DNA from: an uncultured Bacteroidales bacterium
GTDB lineage: Bacteria; Bacteroidota; Bacteroidia; Bacteroidales; CAIXZF01
Length of the DNA stretch: 64,000 bases
Direction: 5' to 3'
NCBI GenBank assembly: GCA_903923925.1
Contig: CAIXZF010000051.1
Location: 1-64,000, forward strand
Shown here: positions 53,828 to 63,508 of the stretch, piece by piece
Layout of the letters: every line of letters begins with the position of its first letter
Position numbering within the stretch: the first letter of the stretch is position 1
Made by a program: the position numbers and the translations under genes
The notes under the pieces: model-generated
Seen by the model: the letters and a program-made list of their open reading frames with translations, nothing else
The model's database searches: none
What the model was told of the DNA's origin: nothing

Positions 53828-56644
53828 ATGAAGAGAATCTACACCTTACTTCTTGCCCTTGCTTTGTTTATTTCTTTTGAATCTTTCGCTCAGAAGGAAA
53901 GCGGTTCAACCGATGATGCGTATTTGTCGTATCAGCAGATGCTCGACCTGATGGACAGCATTTCGACAGCCCATCCCAACATCTGTATGAAGGTAAACCT
54001 GGGGACTTCCGCTGGTGGAAGACAGCTTGTTGCCCTTAAAATAAGCGACAATGTTACTGTGAACGAGGCAGAACCATCGATTTTGTTTGAGGGCGGCATC
54101 CATGGCGATGAACTTGTTGGCCCCGAAATGGTGGTTCGGTTTGCAAGGGAACTGTGTAATAATTATTCAACAAATTCATTCTACTCAGAACTTATAAATT
54201 CGCGGCAGATCTGGCTTATTGCCATGATCAATCCTGATGGAAGGGTAAATAACGACCGCTATAATGAAAATGGCGTAGATGTTAACCGCGATATGGGATA
54301 TATGTGGGGTGGTGAAGGCAATAGCACAGGCGAATATTCTCAGCCGGAATCGAAAATTGTGCGGGATTTCCTTTTCAGTCATCCGCTCTCAATTTATATT
54401 TCCTACCATGCAGGAACAGAAACCATTGCTTACCCCTGGAGTTACCGTGGAAATCCTTCCGCAGAAGATGCTGCCAATGCATTTCTTGGCAACCTGTATT
54501 CAAGCACATCAGGCTACAGCAATCTCACTTACGGGCAAGGTTATATAACTATGTATGCCATAAACGGCAGCACCAAAGATATGGGTTATGGCACCAGCGG
54601 CATAATAAGCTGGTCGCTGGAAGTGTCGCTGGATAAGCAGCCACCGGCTGCTCAGATTCAGACGTATTGCGATCAGAACAGGCCTTCGATGCTGGCAATG
54701 ACCACACAGGCAGGGTATGGCTTGCAGGGTACCATTACAGATTCTGTGAGCGGAAACCCTGTATCTGCAGTTATTTCGGTGAACAGCTTCTACCCTGTTT
54801 ATTCAGATACCGGGATTGGTTATTATCACAAATACCTTTTGCCCGGAACCTATACTGTTACTATTTCGGCCAATGGTTATCACAGCAAAACTTTCCAGGC
54901 TGTATCAATTTCTGCGGCCACAGCAACGACTCTCAATGCTCAGCTTGCTCCTGAGAATATGCAGTATGCCTATAAAGTTGTTAGTTGTGTAATTCCCGGA
55001 AATAATTTTGATGATGAAGGTTTTACTCCCGCTGTTATTGGCGAAGCTGATAATGTGAGGTACAGTTTAGGTAAAGGAGGCAGCATTGTTATTGATATGC
55101 AGAAATCAATTTCTGATGAACCCGGAAATGACATTCTGATTGTTGAAGATGATGGTGATCCGGAAGGATACAATGTTCAGGCCGGAAATTCTCCTGACGG
55201 ACCCTGGACTCCGATAGGAAATGCTACAGGTACAACTGGTTTTGATTTCGCGAATGCTGCTGTTACACAAGCACGATATCTTAAGGTAATTGACGATAAT
55301 AATGGTTTATCAGCCGGAAACAATGCAGGTTTCGATCTGGATGCAATACAAGTGCTGCCCCATGCTGCTGCGGTTTACCTGCTAATGCCCAACTATAGCT
55401 TTGTTGAAACCCTTGGAAACAACAACGGACTAATAGAACCCGGCGAAGAAATTATGGTTACCGCTATGATTCTCAACAACGGAATCCTTACAGCTGATAA
55501 CACCCTGGGAATACTGAGCAGTGGTGCATCATATATTACACTACCCTCACCAAATCCAGTATTGGGGACAATTGTCTTCGGACAACTGGTGAGTGTTACA
55601 TTTCCAGTTACAATAAGTGCGATGGCGCTGAATGGGAATGCATTTACAATTATGTTAAACCTTAGTGCCAATGCTGGCAGTTATACAACGGTTTTCCCAC
55701 TTAATTTTTCTGTCGGTGCGCAGCTTGAGGACTGGGAAACAGGCGATTTCACTAAATACCCCTGGTCGCAGGCTGGTGATGTTCCATGGATAATTACCAC
55801 TGCAAACCCTTATGAGGGAACCTATTGTGCCAGATCAGGGATTATCAGCGATATGCAAAACACAGAACTTACGGGAACATTTACGGTTACTGCTCCCGAC
55901 AGTATTTCTTTTTACCGTAAAGTTTCCTCGGAGCTGGATTACGATTTTTTAAGGTTTTATATTGATGGAGTAGTAAAAGGACAATGGTCGGGTGCGGTAA
56001 GCTGGGGCAGGGTTGCATTCCCTCTTACTTCTGGCAGTCATACCTTCAGATGGGTCTATTCGAAAGATCAGAACACTGGCGGAGGAAGCGATGCAGCATG
56101 GATAGATTACATTGACTTACCGCCGGTTGCTGTGCAGTCTGCTGTTAGTTTTACGCTTCCATTTAGCACATATTGTTATTATAATCCAGCAGTTACCTTA
56201 ACAGGAGGCAGTCCGGCCGGAGGTACTTATTCGGGACAGGGAGTGAACAATGGCATCTTCACCCCAACAGCTGCCATGATTGGTCAGATTATCAGCATTA
56301 CCTATACTGTTACCGATACAAACGGGAACAATGGTTCGGCAAATGCCTTTCTTTTCATTGATAACTGTGTGAATATCAATGAAAAAAATCAGGAGAATTA
56401 TTGTAGTGTTTTCCCAAATCCGAATTCAGGAAACTTTGCTGTAGATTTCTATTCCGAAAAAGAAGAAGCTACGTGGTTTGCACTAAGCGATTGCCTGGGC
56501 CGGATTCTGATTTCTGAGCCTTATATTTCCTGTGCCGGAAAAAACACCAAAACCTTTTCAATTGCCCCTTTATCACCTGGTTTATATTACCTGAGCCTTG
56601 AAACAAACAGTAGAACTATTGTGAAAAAACTAATCATTCAATAA
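53828..56644 (+). CDS. T9SS-exported M14 zinc carboxypeptidase
   Basis: A 938-residue protein with a signal peptide (1-21). The M14 catalytic domain spans about 30-290: GGIHGDELVGPE (zinc His92, Glu95), NENGVDVNRD (substrate-binding Arg154), YISYHAGTET (zinc His194) and SWSLEVSLDK (catalytic Glu265). A carboxypeptidase-regulatory-like domain (about 298-380), beta domains and a domain starting DWETGDFTKYPWSQAGD, like the cleaved-adhesin domains of gingipains, follow. The end is a type A sorting domain (VFPNPNSGNFAV, LSPGLYYLSLET, VKKLIIQ). It is secreted for peptide digestion and separated by 2 bp from the next peptidase gene. Confidence 0.92.
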   Translation: MKRIYTLLLALALFISFESFAQKESGSTDDAYLSYQQMLDLMDSISTAHPNICMKVNLGTSAGGRQLVALKISDNVTVNEAEPSILFEGGIHGDELVGPEMVVRFARELCNNYSTNSFYSELINSRQIWLIAMINPDGRVNNDRYNENGVDVNRDMGYMWGGEGNSTGEYSQPESKIVRDFLFSHPLSIYISYHAGTETIAYPWSYRGNPSAEDAANAFLGNLYSSTSGYSNLTYGQGYITMYAINGSTKDMGYGTSGIISWSLEVSLDKQPPAAQIQTYCDQNRPSMLAMTTQAGYGLQGTITDSVSGNPVSAVISVNSFYPVYSDTGIGYYHKYLLPGTYTVTISANGYHSKTFQAVSISAATATTLNAQLAPENMQYAYKVVSCVIPGNNFDDEGFTPAVIGEADNVRYSLGKGGSIVIDMQKSISDEPGNDILIVEDDGDPEGYNVQAGNSPDGPWTPIGNATGTTGFDFANAAVTQARYLKVIDDNNGLSAGNNAGFDLDAIQVLPHAAAVYLLMPNYSFVETLGNNNGLIEPGEEIMVTAMILNNGILTADNTLGILSSGASYITLPSPNPVLGTIVFGQLVSVTFPVTISAMALNGNAFTIMLNLSANAGSYTTVFPLNFSVGAQLEDWETGDFTKYPWSQAGDVPWIITTANPYEGTYCARSGIISDMQNTELTGTFTVTAPDSISFYRKVSSELDYDFLRFYIDGVVKGQWSGAVSWGRVAFPLTSGSHTFRWVYSKDQNTGGGSDAAWIDYIDLPPVAVQSAVSFTLPFSTYCYYNPAVTLTGGSPAGGTYSGQGVNNGIFTPTAAMIGQIISITYTVTDTNGNNGSANAFLFIDNCVNINEKNQENYCSVFPNPNSGNFAVDFYSEKEEATWFALSDCLGRILISEPYISCAGKNTKTFSIAPLSPGLYYLSLETNSRTIVKKLIIQ

Positions 56645-56646
56645 GC

Positions 56647-58944
56647 ATGCATACTATAAGTTTACGGAAAATATTTTTACTAATTCTGGCTGTAGTTCCC
56701 GGCATTCTTGCTTTTAATGTAAAGGCCGGTACAATACGGTATGATTATTATTTTGACAATTTTACACTCAGCAGCCGGGGAATCTATCAAAACCTGGTTT
56801 TCGGAAAAACTATACAGACTGCTGCATGCGGACAGCCCGAGTTACCATGGGCCAGTGTTTCTTTGCTGATTCCTGCAGGGGAAACAGCAAGCAGTATTGA
56901 ATTTTTTGGTGAAGGCTTGGTTGAAATCCCCGGATCTGTTTTGTTGTACCCACATCAGCCTTCTGAACCCTTAAGCAAAACAACTGAGCATCAATTCATC
57001 ACTGATAAAAAAGCCTATGCATCCGCAGAAAATTATCCACGGACTTCCTGTGGAAAATTGATAACACAGTATATGAATGGGTATACACTCGCATTATCAA
57101 GTTTTACACCGGCATCATACATAGCCTCCACACGAAAGCTTTGGTATTACTCCAAAGTAACTATTGTAATCAATACAAAACCCTCAGAAACAAAGGAAAA
57201 TCTACTTTTAAGTTCTTCAAAATCAGCAATAGAAAGGGTAAAGCGTTTTGCTCAGAATCCCGAAATGCTATCGCAGTACGATTTGCCTCTCCCAGCAGAT
57301 ACAACTGATTATCAAATGCTTATTATTTCTCCTGAAATTTTTGCCAGTCATTTCCAGGGTTTAATTGACTTCTACCAAACACGCGGATTAAAAGTGAAAG
57401 TAAAGTCGCTCAATGTTGTTTATGCCAATTCCGCCGGGATTGATAATGCAGAGAAAATTCGGAATTACATCATCCAGGAATACCAGAACAATGCTATTGA
57501 ACATGTGTTGCTGGCAGGAGATGCAGAGCTTATGCCTTACAGAGGGCTTTACTGTGAAGTGATGTCTTCATCGCTTTATACCGATAACGACATTCCGTCT
57601 GATATTTATTTTTCGGCACTTGACGGGAATTGGAATGCCGACAGTGACAGCAAATGGGGTGAACCCGGTGAGGAGGATCTTCTACCCGAAATTTCGGTGG
57701 GCCGCTTTTGTGCAAGCGATATCAATGAACTCAATGTTATGTTGAATAAAACGCTGATGTACCAGCAATCGCCAGTTATTGCAGACCTTAACAAGCCGTT
57801 GCTGGTTGGCGAAAACCTGTACAACAACCCTTTGACCTGGGGTGCCGATTACCTGGATTTGCTTATCGGTACACATTCCGATAACGGATATACCACATCC
57901 GGTCTCGATTCCACGCAAGTATATGATACTCTGTACGACAGAGGTGCTCCGGCAGCATGGACTTATACACAACTACTGACAAAAATTAACCAGGGTCATT
58001 CTTTTCTATATCATGTAGGGCATGCAAATACAACTTACCTGATGCGGATGTATAACAGCACTATTACGGCTGCCAATTTCAGCCAGGTAAACGGAACAAC
58101 ACACGGTTTCATGCCTGTGTATTCGCATGGATGCTATTGCGGGCAATTCGATGCCAGCGACTGTATTGCTGAAAAAATGCTCTGTATTCCTAACTTTTGC
58201 AATGTTTTCATCGGGAACTCCCGCTATGGCTGGTTTAACGAAGGAACTACCGAAGGTCCGTCGCAGCATATAAACAGAGAATTTGTTGATGCTCTCTATA
58301 ATGATGGAGAAAGGGCTGTAGGAATGGCGCATACACTTTCGAAGATTGCAACGGCACCCTGGGTAACCGCTCCCGGACAATGGGAAGAAGGCGCATTGCG
58401 CTGGTGCATGTTTACCTGCAATGTGCTGGGCGATCCTGCTATGCAGATATGGACAAATCCACCTGCAACAATCAGCGGGACAGTAAGTTATTCTAATGCT
58501 ACATCAGATCCGCTCGACAGTGTAACAGTTTACCTCCACAAAAACGGCATTCTTGCCGGGCAGTATACAACGAATGCCAGTGGTGTGTTTACATTCCCTA
58601 ATGTTGCTCCCGGGGTTTATACTCTTGAGACTCAATGCAGTAAGGCATGGGGAGGCGCAGGTTCCTCTGATGCTTTAATGGTAATGAGGCATTTTGTGCA
58701 AATGGCGTATTTGCAGGGAATTTTCCTTGCTGCAGCAGATATTGATGGAAGTCAATACATAAATTCTATTGATGCCCTGGCAATTTTAAAACGCTTTGTC
58801 GGTATAACATCAAGTTTCCCTGTATCCGACTGGACTTTTGAGCAAAAAACCGTGACCATTGGCCTTACAGGTCAAAACACTATATATATTAAGGGTTTAT
58901 GTACAGGAGACGTTAATGGCTCCTGGTTACCAAATGGAAATTGA
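56647..58944 (+). CDS. C25 (gingipain-like) cysteine peptidase with dockerin-like C-terminus, no sorting domain
   Basis: A 765-residue protein with a signal-like N-terminus and a propeptide region (about 28-215; QPELPWASVSLLIP). The C25 catalytic domain has the general-base His459 in LYHVGHANT and the nucleophile Cys496 in YSHGCYCGQFD. The C-terminal 155 residues hold a regulatory-like beta domain (ATISGTVSYSNATSDPLDS) and dockerin-like repeats (SSDALMVMRHFVQM; ADIDGSQYINSIDALAILKR), ending CTGDVNGSWLPNGN. No T9SS sorting domain follows, unlike its neighbours and the related protein at 24384. Export route and surface attachment are therefore open questions. Confidence 0.87.
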   Translation: MHTISLRKIFLLILAVVPGILAFNVKAGTIRYDYYFDNFTLSSRGIYQNLVFGKTIQTAACGQPELPWASVSLLIPAGETASSIEFFGEGLVEIPGSVLLYPHQPSEPLSKTTEHQFITDKKAYASAENYPRTSCGKLITQYMNGYTLALSSFTPASYIASTRKLWYYSKVTIVINTKPSETKENLLLSSSKSAIERVKRFAQNPEMLSQYDLPLPADTTDYQMLIISPEIFASHFQGLIDFYQTRGLKVKVKSLNVVYANSAGIDNAEKIRNYIIQEYQNNAIEHVLLAGDAELMPYRGLYCEVMSSSLYTDNDIPSDIYFSALDGNWNADSDSKWGEPGEEDLLPEISVGRFCASDINELNVMLNKTLMYQQSPVIADLNKPLLVGENLYNNPLTWGADYLDLLIGTHSDNGYTTSGLDSTQVYDTLYDRGAPAAWTYTQLLTKINQGHSFLYHVGHANTTYLMRMYNSTITAANFSQVNGTTHGFMPVYSHGCYCGQFDASDCIAEKMLCIPNFCNVFIGNSRYGWFNEGTTEGPSQHINREFVDALYNDGERAVGMAHTLSKIATAPWVTAPGQWEEGALRWCMFTCNVLGDPAMQIWTNPPATISGTVSYSNATSDPLDSVTVYLHKNGILAGQYTTNASGVFTFPNVAPGVYTLETQCSKAWGGAGSSDALMVMRHFVQMAYLQGIFLAAADIDGSQYINSIDALAILKRFVGITSSFPVSDWTFEQKTVTIGLTGQNTIYIKGLCTGDVNGSWLPNGN

Positions 58945-58975
58945 AGATTATTTTTACCAATAACACATAAAAATC

Positions 58976-61900
58976 ATGAAAAAGATTTTACTAAGCGGAC
59001 TGCTGATGCTTGCAATTGTGAGCCTTTACGGACAAGAGCGATGGGTAAGTTTCAACGGGGGCAGTCAGGGTAAACCTGAACTTAAAATGATTGAGAAATC
59101 AGGGACCCGTTCAATGACGCTGGAAATAAAAGTACCAGGAATGTTTGTTTCTGACGTACAGCAGAATGGCAGCAATTTCCAGCGTCTTACGCTAACAGAA
59201 ATGCAAACTACCAAGGAAGTTGGAAGGCCAGAATTGCCAATGATTAATGAGATCATCGGACTACCCGAAAACAAAATTGCGAAGGTTACAATTCTTGAGG
59301 AAGAAAAAACTGTATTGGATAACTACCTTGTTTATCCATTCCAAACTCCAACCAAGGATATTAAACAGGCTAAACAGCCCGAATTTGTTTATGATAAGGC
59401 ATTTTATGCAGGAGGATTTACATTCCCTGCTCAGAATATTCTTGTTGAAAAGCCGGGAATCTGGAGAGATGTCCGGATCAGTGGTTTTCATTATGTACCC
59501 TTCAGTTACAGCTCCACTACAAAGAAACTTGAGGTAACAAGCCGTATAAAAATCAGGATTGACTTCGAAAGCAGCGATACAGAAACAGCACTTAACAGAA
59601 GCAAAGCGGTTAAACCTTTATACTACAGAATGTACAAGTCGTCTATTCTGAATTTCGGGATGATGGGATTAACAGAACTACTTTCATCGGCTGATACCTC
59701 GGTAAAATATCTTGTAATTACCAATACCACTGCTTTATCTACTATTGCTCCTTTGGTTCAGTGGAAAAATCAGCAGGGATATAAGGTTGAAGTGAGAACA
59801 TTGCAGGCAGGATTCAGCCAGCCACAGGAATTTAAAGATTACATTCAGCAGTTATACAATGATGAAAACCTGGAATATGTGCTTATTGTCGGAGATGCTT
59901 ATCCGAACGGAGGTGCAGGAGGCGGAGCAAACATTGTGCCTATGTACTGGTGGGCTCCAGCCTCTGAGGATCCTACGTATTCTGACAGCTGGTATACCTG
60001 TCTTGATGGTCCCGACGACCATTATGCCGACCTTGCCATTGGCCGCTTCACCTACGATAACCTTTCAGATCTTGGCGGACAGATTGAAAAAACCATGGCA
60101 CATTATTTTACACCGGATGTAAGCACAAATTGGGCTGAACATTCATTGCTTGTGGCTCATATGGAGCAATATCCTCAGAAATATACACAATGTAAAGAAG
60201 AGATCAGAACATTTACCTATGGTTTGCAGAATCCGATATTCCAGGCCTGTTATGGAGGAGCCGGAGCCGGAAACAGCGACATTGTTGACTATATCAATAA
60301 CACATCCTGCGGAATTCTAAATTACCGCGGACATGGCAGCCAGACAGAATTCTGGGAATGGGGAGCAACGGGGAGTTTCACTGCAACAAATGTAGCTCAG
60401 CTTACAAATGCAAACCGTTTGTTTGTGTTGTTTGATGTTTGTTGCGATAACATGGATATTGTAGATTTCCCTGGTGATTGTCTCTGCGAATCTTTCATGA
60501 AATCACCTGTAGCATCTGTGGCTATTAACGGGGCTATTATACCATCTTATACTATTCCGAATCACGATTACGACAAAGAAATGTACAAGGCTGTTTTTGA
60601 AGAAGGCATTTACAACATTGGGTATGTTACAAACTTTGCCAACATCACCGTTTTAAATGTGCATGGTACGCTGGGTCGCTCCAATGTCAGGACTTATTTA
60701 TGGCTTGGTGATGCATCCTTAGAACCATGGACCAAACAGGCGATGACCCTTGTTGTGAATCACGATCCGCAGCTTTTTCTGGGAGCATCATCAATGCAGG
60801 TAACAGTTAGCGGTCCGAACGGACCTGAGGAGCATGCAATGGTTTGTATCAGCAATGCTTCCGGTAGCATTTATGGCGTTGCATTTACCGATGCTGCAGG
60901 AATTGCCCTCGTACAGTTCCCGGGACCTGTTCAGGATCCGGGTACCGCTAAAGTAACTGTAACTCAGCACAATTATCTTCCTTATCAGGGCAACATTGCG
61001 GTAATTCCTCAAAGCGGACCGTATGTAGTAAAAGATACTCATGTTATTAATGATGCTGCAGGCAATAATAATGGTATGCTTGATTATGGTGAAAGTATTT
61101 TACTGAGTCTGGGAGTCAGGAATGTAGGAGTTACTGTTGCAACGAATGTTACAGTGAGCATATCGAGTACCGATCCTTATGTAACAATTACAGACAATAC
61201 AGAACTTTACGGTGATGTAAATGCAAACAGTTCGGTGTCGGTTGCGAATGGTTTTGCACTCAGCGTTACGAATAACATTCCGAATGGACATATGATTATG
61301 TTTAACATGACTGCCACAGATGGTACGAATATCTGGAGCAGCAATTTCGCTCTTCAGGGGCATGCACCAATTCTTACAGTTGGAACAGTAACAGTTTCAG
61401 ATCTTTCAGGAAATAATAATGGCAAAATTGATATTGGCGAAACTGTTGATCTTCAAATCAGCATAACTAATACTGGTTCTGCAGATGCAGCTGCTGTAAT
61501 TGGCACACTATTATCGACGGATACCTACATCACAATAAATTCTGTTACACAAACTTACGGAGCAATAGCAAGTGGGGCTACAGCAATTCAAAGTTACAAC
61601 ATTACTGCCAGTGGTGCCACACCTCCGGGGCACTTGGCCGATTTCACCATGAATCTTGCTGCAAACCTTGGTATTAGCGGTACAGGTAGTTTTAATAAGA
61701 TTATCGGACAGATTCCAATCCTCATTGTGAATTTTGATCCGAATAATAGTTCAGCTCCTGCAATGATGACAGCAATCAGCAGTCTTGGTTTAACTGCTGA
61801 TCTTCAGACTTCACTTCCGGCTAATCTCAGCCAGTACAACACCATATTTATTTGTCTGGGTATTTACAGCAGTAATTATGTCTTATCAACTGCCGAAGGC

Positions 61901-63340
61901 GATCAGCTGGCTGCCTTCCTCTCAGGCGGAGGCAAGGTATATATGGAAGGAGGCGACACCTGGGCCTTTGATACACAAACAGCGGCACATCTGATGTTTA
62001 ATATTCAGGGCGATGGTGATGGAACCTCTGATCTTGGAACAGTGATTGGTACAGTGGGGTCGTTTACCGAGGGCATGGTATTTACATATGGTGGTGAAAA
62101 TAATTATATTGATCATCTTATCCCTGTAAACAATGCTTTCAACATCCTGCAGAATGGAACTCCCGCATACAATACAGGAGTTGCCTTTGCCGGAACTACC
62201 TATAAAACAATTGGTTGCTCGCATGAATTCGGTGGCTTTACAGATGGATCCTTCCCTTCAACCAAACAGGAATTAATGCATCAGTATCTTATTTTCTTCG
62301 GATTGATGAGCGATGTGCTTTCGGCAAATTTTTCATCCTTAAATTCCACAGTTTGTGAATCAGCTACGGCAAGTTTTCAGGATGCTTCCAATGGAAATCC
62401 AACTAGCTGGAACTGGTCGTTCCCCGGTGGTAATCCTTCCGGCAGCACACTTCAGAATCCGACTGTATCCTATGCTAATGCCGGAACCTACGACGTTACT
62501 CTCATTGTTTCAAACGGCACAGTTACAGATACCATTCTGAAGCCCAATTATATACATGTAGTCTCTACTTTACCTGCTCCACAAATTTTATCTACTCCTG
62601 TTCAGATCTGCCAGGGATCTCCATCAACCTACATTATATCTACAGGAACAACAGGAGCTGGTTCATATACCTGGACGCTTTCGCCTCCAAATGCCGGAAC
62701 TATAAGCGGAACTACACTTAATGCCACAATTTACTGGAATGCAATGTTTTCAGGTGCAGCTTTAGTAACAGTTAAAGCAAATAATGCCTGCGGAACAGGA
62801 CCAGCATCCAATCCATTTACTATTATGGTATCGCCACTTCCTGTAGTAACATTTGCGCAAATGCCGGCGGTATGTGCAAATGTTCCCAGTGTTTTGCTTA
62901 ACGGCGGACAGCCTGCGGGGGGATATTATTCAGGACCAGGAGTAAGTAGTTTATTCTTCTTTCCTCCGAATGTTACACCTGGTTTCAATACGCTGGTTTA
63001 CACTTATACAGATGCCTATGGATGCTCCAGTAGTGCGGATATGGTAATTTATGTTGATGCGTGTACCGGAATTCAGGAATCGGCTTCCAGTGGGATCCAA
63101 ATCTATCCGAATCCATCCGAAGGGAAATTTACCCTTGAAGCTAATGGCATGGATGAAGGTCCGCTTACTATTACAATGGTAAATACACTTGGCGAAGCAG
63201 TTCGCGAAATTAATGCTGTTACAGTGAAAGGAAAGCTCTTAGCAGAAATTGACGGCTCAGGGCTTCCAAAAGGTATTTATCTCATTAATCTTCTTTCTTC
63301 CAAAGAAATACAGACTTTAAAAATTATTATCAAAGAGTAA
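58976..63340 (+). CDS. T9SS-exported C25 (gingipain-like) cysteine peptidase with Ig/PKD modules
   Basis: A 1454-residue protein with a signal peptide (MKKILLSGLLMLAIVSLYGQ) and a C25 propeptide (about 25-235; EVGRPELPMINEIIGLPENK). The catalytic domain spans about 240-600, with His453 in NYRGHGSQTEFW and Cys490 in FVLFDVCCDNMD. Two tandem beta repeats begin NNNGMLDYGESI and NNNGKIDIGETV (about 690-900). A glutamine-amidotransferase-like beta/alpha segment (about 905-1110), a PKD domain (TSWNWSFPGGNP) and another Ig-like part follow. The C-terminus is a type A sorting domain (IQIYPNPSEGKFTLE, LPKGIYLINL). It starts 31 bp after the previous peptidase gene and ends at a terminator. Confidence 0.92.
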   Translation: MKKILLSGLLMLAIVSLYGQERWVSFNGGSQGKPELKMIEKSGTRSMTLEIKVPGMFVSDVQQNGSNFQRLTLTEMQTTKEVGRPELPMINEIIGLPENKIAKVTILEEEKTVLDNYLVYPFQTPTKDIKQAKQPEFVYDKAFYAGGFTFPAQNILVEKPGIWRDVRISGFHYVPFSYSSTTKKLEVTSRIKIRIDFESSDTETALNRSKAVKPLYYRMYKSSILNFGMMGLTELLSSADTSVKYLVITNTTALSTIAPLVQWKNQQGYKVEVRTLQAGFSQPQEFKDYIQQLYNDENLEYVLIVGDAYPNGGAGGGANIVPMYWWAPASEDPTYSDSWYTCLDGPDDHYADLAIGRFTYDNLSDLGGQIEKTMAHYFTPDVSTNWAEHSLLVAHMEQYPQKYTQCKEEIRTFTYGLQNPIFQACYGGAGAGNSDIVDYINNTSCGILNYRGHGSQTEFWEWGATGSFTATNVAQLTNANRLFVLFDVCCDNMDIVDFPGDCLCESFMKSPVASVAINGAIIPSYTIPNHDYDKEMYKAVFEEGIYNIGYVTNFANITVLNVHGTLGRSNVRTYLWLGDASLEPWTKQAMTLVVNHDPQLFLGASSMQVTVSGPNGPEEHAMVCISNASGSIYGVAFTDAAGIALVQFPGPVQDPGTAKVTVTQHNYLPYQGNIAVIPQSGPYVVKDTHVINDAAGNNNGMLDYGESILLSLGVRNVGVTVATNVTVSISSTDPYVTITDNTELYGDVNANSSVSVANGFALSVTNNIPNGHMIMFNMTATDGTNIWSSNFALQGHAPILTVGTVTVSDLSGNNNGKIDIGETVDLQISITNTGSADAAAVIGTLLSTDTYITINSVTQTYGAIASGATAIQSYNITASGATPPGHLADFTMNLAANLGISGTGSFNKIIGQIPILIVNFDPNNSSAPAMMTAISSLGLTADLQTSLPANLSQYNTIFICLGIYSSNYVLSTAEGDQLAAFLSGGGKVYMEGGDTWAFDTQTAAHLMFNIQGDGDGTSDLGTVIGTVGSFTEGMVFTYGGENNYIDHLIPVNNAFNILQNGTPAYNTGVAFAGTTYKTIGCSHEFGGFTDGSFPSTKQELMHQYLIFFGLMSDVLSANFSSLNSTVCESATASFQDASNGNPTSWNWSFPGGNPSGSTLQNPTVSYANAGTYDVTLIVSNGTVTDTILKPNYIHVVSTLPAPQILSTPVQICQGSPSTYIISTGTTGAGSYTWTLSPPNAGTISGTTLNATIYWNAMFSGAALVTVKANNACGTGPASNPFTIMVSPLPVVTFAQMPAVCANVPSVLLNGGQPAGGYYSGPGVSSLFFFPPNVTPGFNTLVYTYTDAYGCSSSADMVIYVDACTGIQESASSGIQIYPNPSEGKFTLEANGMDEGPLTITMVNTLGEAVREINAVTVKGKLLAEIDGSGLPKGIYLINLLSSKEIQTLKIIIKE

Positions 63341-63360
63341 AATTGTATTGAAAAAGATGA

Positions 63361-63397
63361 AAAAGGGTGCAATTCAGACGGCGCCCTTTTTCTTTTT
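63361..63397 (+). terminator. Rho-independent terminator of the peptidase operon
   Basis: AAAAGGGTGC (63361-63370) pairs with GCGCCCTTTT (63381-63390) with one G-T pair, followed by a T-rich run. Confidence 0.87.
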
Positions 63398-63476
63398 GAT
63401 TCAATTAATTCAATTAATAAAGGTTAAAAAAGGGGAATCCTGCATCCGTTTCATTGAATAATTTGTTACATTCTTA

Positions 63477-63484
63477 TATTTTTG
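63477..63484 (+). promoter_or_regulatory. Promoter -7 box of the M6-like peptidase gene
   Basis: TATTTTTG matches TAnnTTTG, with an ATTG about 20 bp upstream as a weak -33 element. It lies 24 bp before the ATG at 63509. Confidence 0.6.
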
Positions 63485-63508
63485 CGCATTAAGTTAAAAT
63501 ACCCTATT

